Shown here one piece after another: positions 31,092-39,567 of a DNA stretch of 64,000 nucleotides. The notes beneath the pieces were generated by a model. The model made no database searches, was not told the origin of the DNA, and saw only the letters and a program-made list of their open reading frames with translations. Source of the stretch: Desulfobulbaceae bacterium (GTDB taxonomy: Bacteria; Desulfobacterota; Desulfobulbia; Desulfobulbales; Desulfocapsaceae); the NCBI GenBank assembly GCA_026988015.1, contig JALSMA010000034.1, positions 1 through 64,000 of the forward strand, written 5' to 3'. The position numbers and the translations under genes are program-made. Each line of letters begins with the position of its first letter. Position 1 is the stretch's first letter.

Positions 31092-32240
31092 ATGCTCTCG
31101 ATTAAAGTAAAGTTAACCATAGCATTATTACTAATGTCTCTTGTTCCCTTATCAACCATGGGAATGATAAATTATGTAAAAACCACTGAAGTGTTCGCAA
31201 ATTCTATTCAACGCTTCTTGCTTGATATTGCAAGGTCGAGAGAGTCAATACTTGAAAATTATATAAATACGACAGAATCTTCAGCAAAAGCTTTATCGGA
31301 TACTGATATATTTCAAAAATATATATCTTTTCCCAATGTAAATTCACTTTCTCCCAGTGAGTTGGAGGAATACAGGAAACTTGAATCTCTGGTTGAGAAT
31401 CTTCTGTACAGTTTTCAGAAAACGCACTGGGGACAGTATCACCATATATTTTTAATTAACAAGTCTCGCCAGATATCAGTCAGTCCAAACCACGGAGATG
31501 AATTGAAGGGCTCGCCTTCTTCTCATTTGATGGAAGATACCTCAAAAAACAAGTGGGTTTCCAAGGCTTTTGAAGAAGGAGTGACGACGGTATCTGACTT
31601 CTCAAGTTGGGTTGAGTCTGATCATAACCATCAGATGTTGTTTTTTCCGGTGAAGGATGCCACGGGAGTGACTCGGGCCGTAATCGGTTTTGAACTTCAA
31701 ATTCCTTATGAACAGGAACTGCTTTCAAAAGATTTGAAACTTGGTGAAACCGGTCGTATATTCCTTACAACGGCTGATGGGGATCCTATTGTCTATGAAG
31801 TAACTGAAAGCAAGGTAATGCTAGATGTAACTGGAGTCAGTGAGGCAAAGAGTGATGGCTTTTATACTGCTGTAAGGGAAAATTCAGCAGGAGTGGAAGT
31901 TATCAATTTGTACCTCAAGCACAAAAAATACCCCTGGATACTTGTTGCTGAGATTGAGGTCGATGAGGCTTACCGAGATCTCAAGCTGATTCAAACCAGC
32001 ATGGCAATTCTTTCACTTGTGACGCTTCTACTTGCGATTCTTTTTGCCATACTTCTGTCAAATTTGATCGTAAAACCCATTAACCACCTCACCAGTCAGA
32101 TTGAAGAGGTGAGTATGGGAGATCTGGACATCAAGATTGATGGTATGGAACGAAAAGATGAGATCGGGAAGCTGGTTCGTTCCTTCAACAGAACCATAAC
32201 CAGCCTCAAAATGATGATGAAAAACTATAAAAGCAGTTAG
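31092..32240 (+). CDS. Cache-HAMP membrane sensor without an output domain
   Basis: A 382-residue protein with an N-terminal membrane helix (about 7-28), a large periplasmic double-Cache-like ligand-binding region (about 30-300, including MEDTSKNKWVSKAFEEG and VTRAVIGFELQIPYE), a second helix (about 304-326) and a HAMP domain (NLIVKPINHLTSQIEEVSMGDLDIKI...RKDEIGKLVRSFN). It stops only a few residues after HAMP, with no methyl-accepting, kinase or cyclase domain. The stop is TAG and only about 80 bases separate it from the convergent gene, so it is not a broken chemoreceptor. It may signal through a separate partner. Confidence 0.85.
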   Translation: MLSIKVKLTIALLLMSLVPLSTMGMINYVKTTEVFANSIQRFLLDIARSRESILENYINTTESSAKALSDTDIFQKYISFPNVNSLSPSELEEYRKLESLVENLLYSFQKTHWGQYHHIFLINKSRQISVSPNHGDELKGSPSSHLMEDTSKNKWVSKAFEEGVTTVSDFSSWVESDHNHQMLFFPVKDATGVTRAVIGFELQIPYEQELLSKDLKLGETGRIFLTTADGDPIVYEVTESKVMLDVTGVSEAKSDGFYTAVRENSAGVEVINLYLKHKKYPWILVAEIEVDEAYRDLKLIQTSMAILSLVTLLLAILFAILLSNLIVKPINHLTSQIEEVSMGDLDIKIDGMERKDEIGKLVRSFNRTITSLKMMMKNYKSS

Positions 32241-32263
32241 TTCACGGTATAAATCCGTCACGG

Positions 32264-32306
32264 ACCAAGAATGGATTGATGGGCTGTGTTCTTCTCCATT
32301 CTTGGT
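32264..32306. terminator. Hairpin between convergent genes
   Basis: Perfect 12-bp stem: ACCAAGAATGGA (32264-32275) with TCCATTCTTGGT (32295-32306), 19-base loop. It sits between the Cache-HAMP gene and the convergent permease gene. No T-run follows on either strand, so it is a possible but atypical terminator. Confidence 0.45.
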
Positions 32307-32318
32307 GATGAATGCCTG

Positions 32319-33407
32319 TCAGAGAAGCATATTGAAAAGGTATCCGGTAAAGAGAATACCACTACCGACCACAGCTATGAAAACTGCGATCAGCTTGGGC
32401 TTAAGAACCTTGCGCAGGATTACTATTTCCGGTAGAGACAGGGCAATCACACTCATCATGAAGGCGAGAACTGTTCCCAGGGCTGCACCTTTACCAAGTA
32501 GAGCTTCAACTACAGGAACGATACCTGCGGCATTCGAATACATTGGGATTCCCACAAGAACTGCTGCCGGTACTGACCACCAGGAATCCTTCCCCATAAC
32601 CTTTGCCATGAAATCTTCAGGTATGTAACCGTGTATGACAGCACCTACTGCAATACCGACCAAGACATAGAGCCAGACTTTTCCTATAACTTCCCGAACT
32701 GCGTCTTTTCCTCGTATTATCCTGTCAGACCAGCTGGGTTTTTCTTCAAATACCAGTGCCTCTGCGGTACGCATTTCCTGTACCCACTCTTCGATCCAGT
32801 GTTCGAGGCCGAGCCGGCCAATGATCCATCCTGAAATAATGGCAATCAACAACCCGCTTGTGAGATAGATTGCAGCAACTTTCCATCCCAGTAATCCATA
32901 GAGAAGAATCAGCGCTATTTCATTTACCATTGGCGCTGCAATGAGAAACGAAAATGTAACTCCCAAGGGGACACCTGCCTGAACAAAACCCAGGAAAAGC
33001 GGGACTGCGGAGCAGGAACAGAAAGGGGTAACAATTCCGAGAAAGGCAGCCATGACATTACCAGCTGATTCCCGTTTTCCTGCAAGATACTTGCGAGTGC
33101 GTTCCTGGGTGAAAAATGAACGAATCATGCCGATGACAAAGACTATGAGGGTGAGCAACATCATAACCTTTGGGGCGTCATAGATAAAAAACTGAACGGC
33201 ATCGCCAAGGTGGCTTCCTTTGGAAAGGCCGAAAAGGTTGTAGGAAACAAATTGGGAAAAGGGTAGGAGTTGTCGGTAAATCAGGTACCAGAGAATTAGC
33301 CCCAGCAGGGCAATAGCAACCTGGCCAGGAGTTATCTTTCTGTTTTTAGTTTGTGGAGCTCCGGAGCAGCAGCTGTTGTTTGCTGAAAGGTTTGGAAGAG
33401 GTTTCAT
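32319..33407 (-). CDS. Permease of the ArsP/YraQ (DUF318) family
   Basis: A 362-residue polytopic membrane protein with the family motif TPFCSCSAVPLFLGF (Cys130, Cys132) and an N-terminal Cys-Cys pair at residues 13-14. Family members include ArsP, which exports trivalent organoarsenicals, and permeases linked to copper/zinc resistance. It shares ATGA with the upstream arsR-type gene whose sensor has a thiolate pair, so control by a soft metal or metalloid is likely. The exact substrate is unknown. The cytoplasmic loop around residues 205-240 is highly charged. Confidence 0.88.
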   Translation of the reverse strand: MKPLPNLSANNSCCSGAPQTKNRKITPGQVAIALLGLILWYLIYRQLLPFSQFVSYNLFGLSKGSHLGDAVQFFIYDAPKVMMLLTLIVFVIGMIRSFFTQERTRKYLAGKRESAGNVMAAFLGIVTPFCSCSAVPLFLGFVQAGVPLGVTFSFLIAAPMVNEIALILLYGLLGWKVAAIYLTSGLLIAIISGWIIGRLGLEHWIEEWVQEMRTAEALVFEEKPSWSDRIIRGKDAVREVIGKVWLYVLVGIAVGAVIHGYIPEDFMAKVMGKDSWWSVPAAVLVGIPMYSNAAGIVPVVEALLGKGAALGTVLAFMMSVIALSLPEIVILRKVLKPKLIAVFIAVVGSGILFTGYLFNMLL

Positions 33408-33769
33408 AATGGTAGTCTCGTGTATTGACTGCAGTTCGGTTCCCTGATAACCTTGGGAACGGTTTCAAGCATCTTCTCAAGAACTGGATCGTCCGACAGC
33501 CAGTCCGTGAGATTGGCAAGCATTGTTTTGGCGTATACTGATTCTTCTCCATCACTGAGTTGGTAGATGATCCATGACCCCTGTTTGTAGTAATGCACAA
33601 GGTCAGCCTCTTCGAGGAGTTTCATATGTTTGGATACTGTTGACTGGGCAAGCCCGATCAGGGGGTGAAGCTCACAGACACAGAGCTCCTGTTGATGTTG
33701 CAGCAGTTTGAGAATGCGGACCCGGTTAGGATCAGACAGTGCTTTCATCACCCGAATAAATTCTTTCAT
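33404..33769 (-). CDS. ArsR/SmtB family metalloregulator
   Basis: A 121-residue winged-helix repressor. ATG 33769 (AAGG upstream) gives MKEFIRVMKALSDPNRVRIL, the standard ArsR opening. The helix carrying the sensor is ELCVCEL, with Cys30 and Cys32 in the position that binds As(III)/Sb(III) in ArsR; the recognition helix is LAQSTVSKHMKLLEEADLV. It overlaps the permease gene by four bases and faces a divergent small Fe-S-type gene across 87 bases, so it may control both. A direct repeat in that gap is a candidate operator. Confidence 0.92.
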   Translation of the reverse strand: MKEFIRVMKALSDPNRVRILKLLQHQQELCVCELHPLIGLAQSTVSKHMKLLEEADLVHYYKQGSWIIYQLSDGEESVYAKTMLANLTDWLSDDPVLEKMLETVPKVIREPNCSQYTRLPL

Positions 33770-33803
33770 TGCAAACCTTTTTGGTGTGGATAGTTGAATC
33801 GTT

Positions 33804-33817
33804 ATATGGCGATATGG
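33804..33817. promoter_or_regulatory. Candidate ArsR operator
   Basis: Two copies of ATATGG, at 33804-33809 and 33812-33817, separated by CG, lie in the 87-base gap between the divergent arsR gene and the small Fe-S-type gene; ATCG and CGAT around the first copy (33798-33813) also form a short inverted repeat. The position suits autoregulation. Confidence 0.35.
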
Positions 33818-33856
33818 TAATGTGTGGTATGCTGAAGTCAAGACAAAAGGTAAATT

Positions 33857-34081
33857 ATGAGAAAAATAATCTGTTATTGTCATCATTACTCAGTGGATGA
33901 TCTGGAAGATGATCTGCTCCAGCATGGGCGATCCACCATACTCGAGTGGATCATTGTGTTGTCAGGAAAGGGCAGGTGTGATTGTAGTCACAACAATCCA
34001 AAGGGCAGGTGATGCCTTGATGATGTTCGCAGGGTTGTGAACAATAAATTGCAGTTGATGGGGAAGAAGCCAGTAGGATAA
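33857..34081 (+). CDS. Small BFD/CopZ-N-like [2Fe-2S] protein, candidate selenoprotein (in-frame TGA at codon 52)
   Basis: ATG 33857 with AAAAGG six bases upstream opens a frame starting MRKIICYCHHYSVDDLEDD and running to GRCDCSHNNPKGR, then TGA (34010-34012), then CLDDVRR and 15 more codons to TAA. The Cys pattern (CYC near the start, CDC at 41-43, NPxGRxCLxDV) is that of short bacterioferritin-associated-ferredoxin-like / CopZ N-terminal Fe-S proteins, in which, from memory, the position of the TGA is normally cysteine. A SECIS-like hairpin follows the TGA. I therefore read TGA as selenocysteine, giving 74 residues; the alternative is a nonsense mutation. It is divergent from arsR-permease and precedes rlmKL by 69 bases. 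Confidence 0.65.
34025..34042 (+). promoter_or_regulatory. SECIS-like hairpin
   Basis: GTTCGC (34025-34030) pairs with GTGAAC (34037-34042, one G-U pair) around the six-base loop AGGGTT. The loop G residues lie about 20 bases after the TGA at 34010-34012, close to the spacing in E. coli fdhF, whose apical loop is AGGUCU flanked by GC. The lower stem extends by T-A, G-U and T-A pairs with one mismatch (34021-34024 with 34043-34046). Confidence 0.55.
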
Positions 34082-34150
34082 GTTTTGCCTTTACCGGATC
34101 AACGGTATCTCCTATTGTGTATTTTAGTAAACAACATTACCTTTGTTGCT

Positions 34151-36301
34151 ATGGAAAATAACAATAGTATGTACACTCTTACAGCAAGCTGTGCCGCTGG
34201 TCTCGAAGAACTGGTCGGCCAGGAGGTTCGTGGATTTGGTGGGACGGATGTTGATCAGGCCAGGGGGCTTGTTACCTGGAAGGCGAGCCTGGAGTCGGCC
34301 TACCGTACCTGTCTCTGGTCTCGATATGCATCAAGGGTTTTTTTAAAGCTGAGAGATTACCCAGCTCCAAACGAAGACGCTCTCTACGATGGGGCTCTGC
34401 AGGTGAACTGGGCAGAGCATCTGGATACGGGTTCTACCTTTGCTGTGGATTGCAGTCTGTCCCACTCAGCGATCAGTCACAGCGGTTTCGCTGCCCTTCG
34501 GGTGAAGGATGCACTGGTGGATCAGTTTCGCGAAAAACTGGGGATACGTCCCTCCGTTTCTGTGGTACGTCCCGGTATCAGAATTCGTATTTATATTCAT
34601 AAGGATCATGCCACGCTCTCCCTTGACCTCAGTGGTGAAAGTCTCCATCGGCGTGGATATCGGAGAGAGGGCGGCAGTCTTGCTCCTCTGAAAGAGAGCC
34701 TGGCAGCAGCCATTGTCTCTTTGGCTGGCTGGAGCCCGGAAACAGGTCCTGATATTATGCTCCTGGATCCCATGTGTGGTTCTGGTACTCTGCTCATAGA
34801 AGCAGCCCTGATCTATGGGGATGCCGCCCCAGGGCTTTCCAGGAGCTACTTTGGGTTTAGTGGTTGGAAACAACATGACAAAGAGCTCTGGTCAAGGTTG
34901 GTGGATGAAGCTGTGGAAAGGGAGGAGGCCGGACTTGAACGGGAGTGGCCAATACTTCTGGGATATGATGCGGATCCGCGTGCCGTGGCTGTGGCCAGAA
35001 ACAATATAGAACATGCCTGCTATGAGGATAAGATTGTTATTAAACAGGGGCAGTTAGCCCAGCTCCGTCGTCCTGCCGCGCAGGGGATCATGATCGTGAA
35101 CCCCCCTTACGGCGAGCGGATTTCAGAATCTGATGAGGCGGAACAGTTACATCGTGCTCTGGGGCGTATCTGTAAAAAAGAACTGAGCGGCTGGCAGCTC
35201 GGGATATTTACTTCCAATCCTGATTTTGGTGACCGGATGGGGATCAGGTGGGATCGGACCCATCGCCTCTACAATGGATCCATCAACTGCCGCCTGTTTC
35301 GTGGTGTTGCCCCTCCCCTTGAAGAGGATACTTTTGAGTGGCATCTTGCGGCTGAGCCGGGACCTGATGAAGGAATAGAGTTTGGAAACAGGCTACGCAA
35401 AAATTCCAAAAAGTTTCTTAAGTGGGCAAGACGTGAGGGGCTGAAATGTTTTCGTGTCTACGACAGAGACCTCCCAGATTACAATGTTTCAGTGGATTTG
35501 TATGAAAAGTGGATTCATGTTCAGGAGTATGCCGCTCCTGATACGGTTGATGAAAAACTGGCTCAACGCCGTTTTCAACAGACTCTTCACCAGATTCGTC
35601 ACCTGTTCGGGGTGCGTAGGGATCGAGTTTTCCTGAAAAGGAGACAGAGACAGAAGGGAAAGGCCCAGTACCAGAAACAGGGCAGCCGTAAGAAGATGCA
35701 TGTGGTGCGGGAGGGTGACTGTTTTCTGCTGGTTAATTTCACAGATTATCTCGATACCGGGATATTTCCAGATCATAGGAACGTTCGACTGCGCATTGCC
35801 CGTGAAGCGGCAGGCAAGCGTTTTCTGAACCTCTTTGCCTATACTGGAACCGCGACGGTCCATGCCGCTGTTGGCGGTGCTGAATCAACCACCACCGTGG
35901 ATCTCTCTGGCAACTATCTGAACTGGACCCGCATGAATCTAGCTCTGAATGGTTTTGGCGGCTTGGCCCATGAAACTGTGCAGCGGGATTGTCTGGAGTG
36001 GCTGGCAGAAGACAGGCATGAGTATGATCTGATCTTTGTTGATCCTCCGACTTTTTCAAATACCAGGAAGGAGAGGCGGGTATTTGATGTACAGCGGGAT
36101 CATCGTCTGCTTATTGAAAAGGCGGTGGCTCGTCTGGCAGAGGGGGGGCTGCTTATCTTTTCCACAAATTTCAGACGATTTAAGCTGGATGAGTCCATTG
36201 AAAAATATTACGCAGTACGCAACATCAGCAGGGATACTATTCCTCTGGATTTTTCCAGAAACTCCAAAATTCATCACTGCTGGGAAATACGAAGAAAATA
36301 G
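34151..36301 (+). CDS. rlmKL: Bifunctional 23S rRNA methyltransferase RlmK/RlmL
   Basis: Two-domain enzyme, about 716 residues, modifying G2445 (N2) and G2069 (N7) of 23S rRNA. The first part has a THUMP domain, then a methyltransferase with DPMCGSGTLLIEAA and the catalytic NPPYGER; the second (RlmK) part has FLNLFAYTGTATVHAA and DPPTFSNT. The order and length match E. coli RlmL. ATG 34151 is the first plausible start, though no clear Shine-Dalgarno sequence is seen; ATG 34169 is an alternative. A thioredoxin-like gene follows after 9 bases. Confidence 0.93.
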   Translation: MENNNSMYTLTASCAAGLEELVGQEVRGFGGTDVDQARGLVTWKASLESAYRTCLWSRYASRVFLKLRDYPAPNEDALYDGALQVNWAEHLDTGSTFAVDCSLSHSAISHSGFAALRVKDALVDQFREKLGIRPSVSVVRPGIRIRIYIHKDHATLSLDLSGESLHRRGYRREGGSLAPLKESLAAAIVSLAGWSPETGPDIMLLDPMCGSGTLLIEAALIYGDAAPGLSRSYFGFSGWKQHDKELWSRLVDEAVEREEAGLEREWPILLGYDADPRAVAVARNNIEHACYEDKIVIKQGQLAQLRRPAAQGIMIVNPPYGERISESDEAEQLHRALGRICKKELSGWQLGIFTSNPDFGDRMGIRWDRTHRLYNGSINCRLFRGVAPPLEEDTFEWHLAAEPGPDEGIEFGNRLRKNSKKFLKWARREGLKCFRVYDRDLPDYNVSVDLYEKWIHVQEYAAPDTVDEKLAQRRFQQTLHQIRHLFGVRRDRVFLKRRQRQKGKAQYQKQGSRKKMHVVREGDCFLLVNFTDYLDTGIFPDHRNVRLRIAREAAGKRFLNLFAYTGTATVHAAVGGAESTTTVDLSGNYLNWTRMNLALNGFGGLAHETVQRDCLEWLAEDRHEYDLIFVDPPTFSNTRKERRVFDVQRDHRLLIEKAVARLAEGGLLIFSTNFRRFKLDESIEKYYAVRNISRDTIPLDFSRNSKIHHCWEIRRK

Positions 36302-36310
36302 GAATAGAAG

Positions 36311-36670
36311 ATGATACAGGAACTGAGCCCCGCTGAGGTGCGGGAGCGAATGGAAGAGAAAGGGGCCTTTGTGGTGAATATAGTTACAGCATGGTGTCCC
36401 GATTGTACCGAGCGGCAACAACCTAATTTTCCGGAATTTGTGAAGAAGATGGCGGCTGGAGGTGTGGTGGTGTATCAGTGCTGTGTCCAAGATGAAAAGC
36501 TGGTCTTTATCTCAGATGAGCACGATTCGCTGGTTAATGATTTTGGTGGTCATGGCTATCCGCGTACTGTGCTGATTCGGGATGGTAAGGTACTTGATTC
36601 CAGGAAGGAAGTGATGGATGGTCTTGCCTTGTCTATGCTGGCGGATGATTTTTTTAAACAGTTGCCTTAA
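36311..36670 (+). CDS. Thioredoxin-fold protein with WCPDC motif
   Basis: A 119-residue cytoplasmic thioredoxin-like protein. The redox motif is WCPDC (Cys29, Cys32) after the strand FVVNIVTA, and the cis-proline loop is GYPRTVLIRDGK, as in thioredoxins. Two further adjacent cysteines (YQCCVQDE) lie in the middle strand. It follows rlmKL by 9 bases and is probably co-transcribed. The CPDC active site differs from the CGPC of ordinary thioredoxins, so the partner is uncertain. Confidence 0.85.
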   Translation: MIQELSPAEVRERMEEKGAFVVNIVTAWCPDCTERQQPNFPEFVKKMAAGGVVVYQCCVQDEKLVFISDEHDSLVNDFGGHGYPRTVLIRDGKVLDSRKEVMDGLALSMLADDFFKQLP

Positions 36671-36698
36671 TGTTACAGCTTCCTGATGGTTTCTTCAG

Positions 36699-37613
36699 TT
36701 ATCTGTTGTGATCCTTTTTTCTATTCTTATACAGGGGACAGTTTTTGGGAAGGACCAGCTTAATTTCCTTTGGAAGCACCTTGAAGCAGATGTGTTTCTC
36801 TCTGATTGGTTCTCCGTCGAGGTTAATGGAGTTGTTTGCATCGGTCCATGTTTCAACCCAGCTGGAGCGAAAACGTTTTACATATTTTCCTAGAACTTGC
36901 GGTTCCCGCATCTCCTGAATAACCTGTGCAACATCGGTAATGGGAAAGAGCAGGATAACCACGATATCCAGGAGACCATCATTGATACAAGCATCGGGTG
37001 CCAGAATCTGTCCACCACCCGCCTGCCTGCCATTGCAAACCGCTGCCACCACAGCTTCTCCTTCCATGTCAATACCTTCTGCTCGAAGCCGGCCATGGTT
37101 GGGGGTGAAGTTGAGTGATTTTATAACAGCAGTCAAGGCGTAGGCCCCGCCGCCAAGAAAGTTTTTGAGCTGAGGAGGTGTTTCTGCTGTGACCTGAGAA
37201 CCGAAGCCACCGGAGGCGACATTGACAAAAAACCTCTTGTTGGCCTGTACAATATCAACAGCGTTGCTCGTTCCGGACAGCGCAAGGGTAAGGGCCTCAA
37301 ATGGTGTCTGAGGAATGGTGCAGGATGTGGCAAAATCATTGGCAGTACCAAGGGGCAGAATGGCAAGCTCGGGCCTCTTATCTTTGTCTATTCCAGCAAG
37401 GCCATTGATAACCTCATTAAGGGTACCATCGCCGCCACCGGAAACAATGCGTTTAACCCCATCCCGACTTGCCTCACGAACCAGCCTCTCTCCGTCACCC
37501 TGCTCCCAGGTGACCCGTACCTGGATATCAGCTGACTGACTGCGCAGTGTGTATACTGCAGTGCGGATTTCTTCCTGTTCTGCCTTTTTTCCGTTGAGGA
37601 TGAGTCGTATCAT
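36699..37613 (-). CDS. YegS/diacylglycerol-kinase family lipid kinase
   Basis: A 304-residue kinase of the DAGK catalytic-domain family. The nucleotide loop SGGGDGTLNEVINGL lies near residues 58-72, followed by LPLGTANDFA and the C-terminal LDGEPI segment; the metal-binding VAAVCNGRQAGGG loop is present. Length and motifs match the YegS group, which phosphorylates lipids such as phosphatidylglycerol or diacylglycerol at the inner membrane. It is convergent with the thioredoxin-like gene and lies just beyond the ure operon terminator. Confidence 0.9.
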   Translation of the reverse strand: MIRLILNGKKAEQEEIRTAVYTLRSQSADIQVRVTWEQGDGERLVREASRDGVKRIVSGGGDGTLNEVINGLAGIDKDKRPELAILPLGTANDFATSCTIPQTPFEALTLALSGTSNAVDIVQANKRFFVNVASGGFGSQVTAETPPQLKNFLGGGAYALTAVIKSLNFTPNHGRLRAEGIDMEGEAVVAAVCNGRQAGGGQILAPDACINDGLLDIVVILLFPITDVAQVIQEMREPQVLGKYVKRFRSSWVETWTDANNSINLDGEPIREKHICFKVLPKEIKLVLPKNCPLYKNRKKDHNR

Positions 37614-37690
37614 TTAAAACCTGATTCAGAGTGTATGGGATCATCCTGCTGCTTCAGTCTTGTTGTATCACGATATGTTTCTTTTGGAAA

Positions 37691-37728
37691 AGAAAAATAT
37701 CCGGAATACATGACGTATTCAGGGATAT
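37691..37728 (-). terminator. Terminator of the urt-ure operon
   Basis: ATATCC-GAATAC (37697-37702, 37704-37709) pairs with GTATTC and GGATAT (37715-37720, 37723-37728) with small bulges and a 5-base loop. Read on the minus strand the hairpin is followed by TTTTTCTTTT. It lies 45 bases after the ureG stop. Confidence 0.75.
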
Positions 37729-37772
37729 GTTTTTCAAATAACATATTGAAAATGAAAGTATCTGAATCATAA

Positions 37773-38405
37773 TCAAGCAGGCTTTGGAGCCAGCATACCT
37801 TCACGGACGATGAATTCCAGGATGTCACCTACACCCTGTCCAGTTTTCATGTTGGTAAAAACATAGGGGCGTGTACCACGCATCTTTTTAGTGTCTCGAT
37901 CCATGACCGACAATGAAGCACCCACCAGGGGGGCAAGATCTGTTTTATTGATCACCAGCAGGTCAGAGCGGGTGATTCCCGGACCGCCTTTGCGTGGAAT
38001 CTTGTCTCCTGCGGCCACGTCAATGACATAGATGGCGAGATCTGCCAGTTCCGGGCTGAAGGTGGCGCTGAGATTGTCGCCACCACTTTCAATGATGATC
38101 AAATCTAGATTCGGGAATGTTTTTATGAAATCGGCCACGGCAGCAAGATTCATGGAAGCATCTTCGCGAATGGCGGTGTGAGGACAGCCACCGGTTTCGA
38201 CTCCGGTGATGCGTTCAGCCGGCAGGGCCTCATTGCTGGTGAGAAATTTTGCGTCCTCTCTGGTATAGATATCGTTGGTAACAACGCATACTTCATAGAT
38301 ATCACGCATTTTGTGGCACAGGGCCTGGATGAGTGCTGTTTTTCCGGAACCCACTGGACCGCCGATACCGAGGCGGAGGATGGAGTTGTTTTTTGAATGT
38401 GTCAT
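37773..38405 (-). CDS. ureG: Urease accessory GTPase UreG
   Basis: GTPase that powers nickel delivery to apo-urease, 210 residues. From ATG 38405 (GAGG upstream) the P-loop GPVGSGKT is at residues 16-23, the invariant [14 protein letters not shown] (Cys-Pro-His nickel/zinc site) is present, with [18 protein letters not shown] and NKTDL for guanine. The frame is open upstream but that extension has no family match. It is the last gene of the operon and is followed by a terminator. Confidence 0.96.
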   Translation of the reverse strand: MTHSKNNSILRLGIGGPVGSGKTALIQALCHKMRDIYEVCVVTNDIYTREDAKFLTSNEALPAERITGVETGGCPHTAIREDASMNLAAVADFIKTFPNLDLIIIESGGDNLSATFSPELADLAIYVIDVAAGDKIPRKGGPGITRSDLLVINKTDLAPLVGASLSVMDRDTKKMRGTRPYVFTNMKTGQGVGDILEFIVREGMLAPKPA

Positions 38406-38448
38406 TGGTTTTTCCTCGTAAGGTGTGATGGTCATGGTTGCAGTGATC

Positions 38449-39120
38449 CTATGATCTGTAAAGTCTGGTATACTGTGTTTCGTGAAGGCAGCAGGCGAGA
38501 GTGAAGGCCGGGCTTGCAGCACCGATTTCGGCATCACTGCACGCTAATCCCTTGTCCACATTTCTGGCCACCGAAGAGCTGAGCTGTAGTAACAGCTGCT
38601 GCCCCTGGCTCTGGCCCAGGGGGATAATCTTGACTCCGGTGAGGAGTTGATTGTCCAGCCAGGACCAGACATAACCAAGGGCAGCCTCTCGCATACTGAT
38701 ATGCCACTTTATGGCCATGTAAACATATCCTGCAAGCTGGCTCTTTTTCAGAATATGTGCCGGGAAATTAGAATCCAGTAGATTGAGGCTTTCCAGCAGA
38801 CTGTACAGTGCCCGGCCTCTGGTCTGCTCTTCCGCCTGCATCTCAGAGCTTTCACGGCAGGCAAAGAGCAGGTCGGACCACTGTTCCAGGTCGGATATTT
38901 CACCGCATTCAATGACTTCAAACATCCGCCTAAAGATGGGAACATCAATATGAACCATGGAGTTGGAAATCAGATCTGAGAGCCATTGTTCAAGGCTTGA
39001 TTTATCATGCACCCATCCGGCTTCCACAGCCCATTCGAGGCCCTGTGAGTAACTGAAGGCACCGGTGGGCAGGTTGGGGCTTACCAGATGGAGAAGATGC
39101 AGCAGAGAGTGACTATTCAT
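38449..39120 (-). CDS. ureF: Urease accessory protein UreF
   Basis: A 223-residue all-helical protein that acts with UreD/UreH and UreG in nickel insertion. Family hallmarks: [24 protein letters not shown] at the N-terminus and [10 protein letters not shown] at the very C-terminus. ATG 39120 is chosen because it gives the standard start and lies 8 bases inside ureE, consistent with coupling; upstream in-frame codons belong to the ureE tail. Located between ureE and ureG, as in most urease operons. Confidence 0.94.
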   Translation of the reverse strand: MNSHSLLHLLHLVSPNLPTGAFSYSQGLEWAVEAGWVHDKSSLEQWLSDLISNSMVHIDVPIFRRMFEVIECGEISDLEQWSDLLFACRESSEMQAEEQTRGRALYSLLESLNLLDSNFPAHILKKSQLAGYVYMAIKWHISMREAALGYVWSWLDNQLLTGVKIIPLGQSQGQQLLLQLSSSVARNVDKGLACSDAEIGAASPAFTLACCLHETQYTRLYRS

Positions 39121-39559
39121 GGTGGTGACTGCGGCTGGTATCATCATAGGCACCGTTTTCCGGCTCAAAGGGGCTTTCATGGATGTGGGTGTCAAAACCC
39201 AGTGCCTGGATCATCTCATCCAGCACATGATCATGGGGGTAGGCCAGTGTATTTGGCTCGATCTGAAGATCCACATGGCGGTTGCCAAGGTGGTAGCAGA
39301 GGCGCGACAGTTGCAGGGAGTCATCACTTACAACCCTTGAGAGTTTTTCTCTAGCGGCCACTATTTGCACCCCGATACCATCCTCACTAACAAGAACATC
39401 TCCTCCCCTGAGGATGGTGCCCCGTTCCAGAAAGATCCTGGCCTCCTCGCCGTTATCAAGAATTACTCTCTGGCGGCTTCTGGTTCGTTTATTCCAGGGC
39501 AGGGTGAGGGTGCTGTGAACTGGTCTTGGGGGTTCTGTTTTTATGGTGAGTGTAATCAT
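39113..39559 (-). CDS. ureE: Urease accessory protein UreE (nickel metallochaperone)
   Basis: A 148-residue nickel-binding dimeric chaperone. The N-terminal peptide-binding-like domain contains RVILDNGEEARIFLERGTILRGGDVL; the metal-binding C-terminal domain carries LCYHLGNRHVDLQI and LAYPHDHVLDEMIQALGF. The C-terminus ends in a short SHHHE cluster, much shorter than the His-rich tails of enterobacterial UreE, implying little nickel storage. It follows ureC by 8 bases. Confidence 0.94.
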   Translation of the reverse strand: MITLTIKTEPPRPVHSTLTLPWNKRTRSRQRVILDNGEEARIFLERGTILRGGDVLVSEDGIGVQIVAAREKLSRVVSDDSLQLSRLCYHLGNRHVDLQIEPNTLAYPHDHVLDEMIQALGFDTHIHESPFEPENGAYDDTSRSHHHE

Positions 39560-39567
39560 GTTTTTTC

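Noticed and set aside
32241-32318. Frameshifted chemoreceptor after the Cache-HAMP protein
   Set aside because: The stop is TAG, the following 78 bases encode nothing like an MCP domain in any frame, and the convergent permease gene begins at once.
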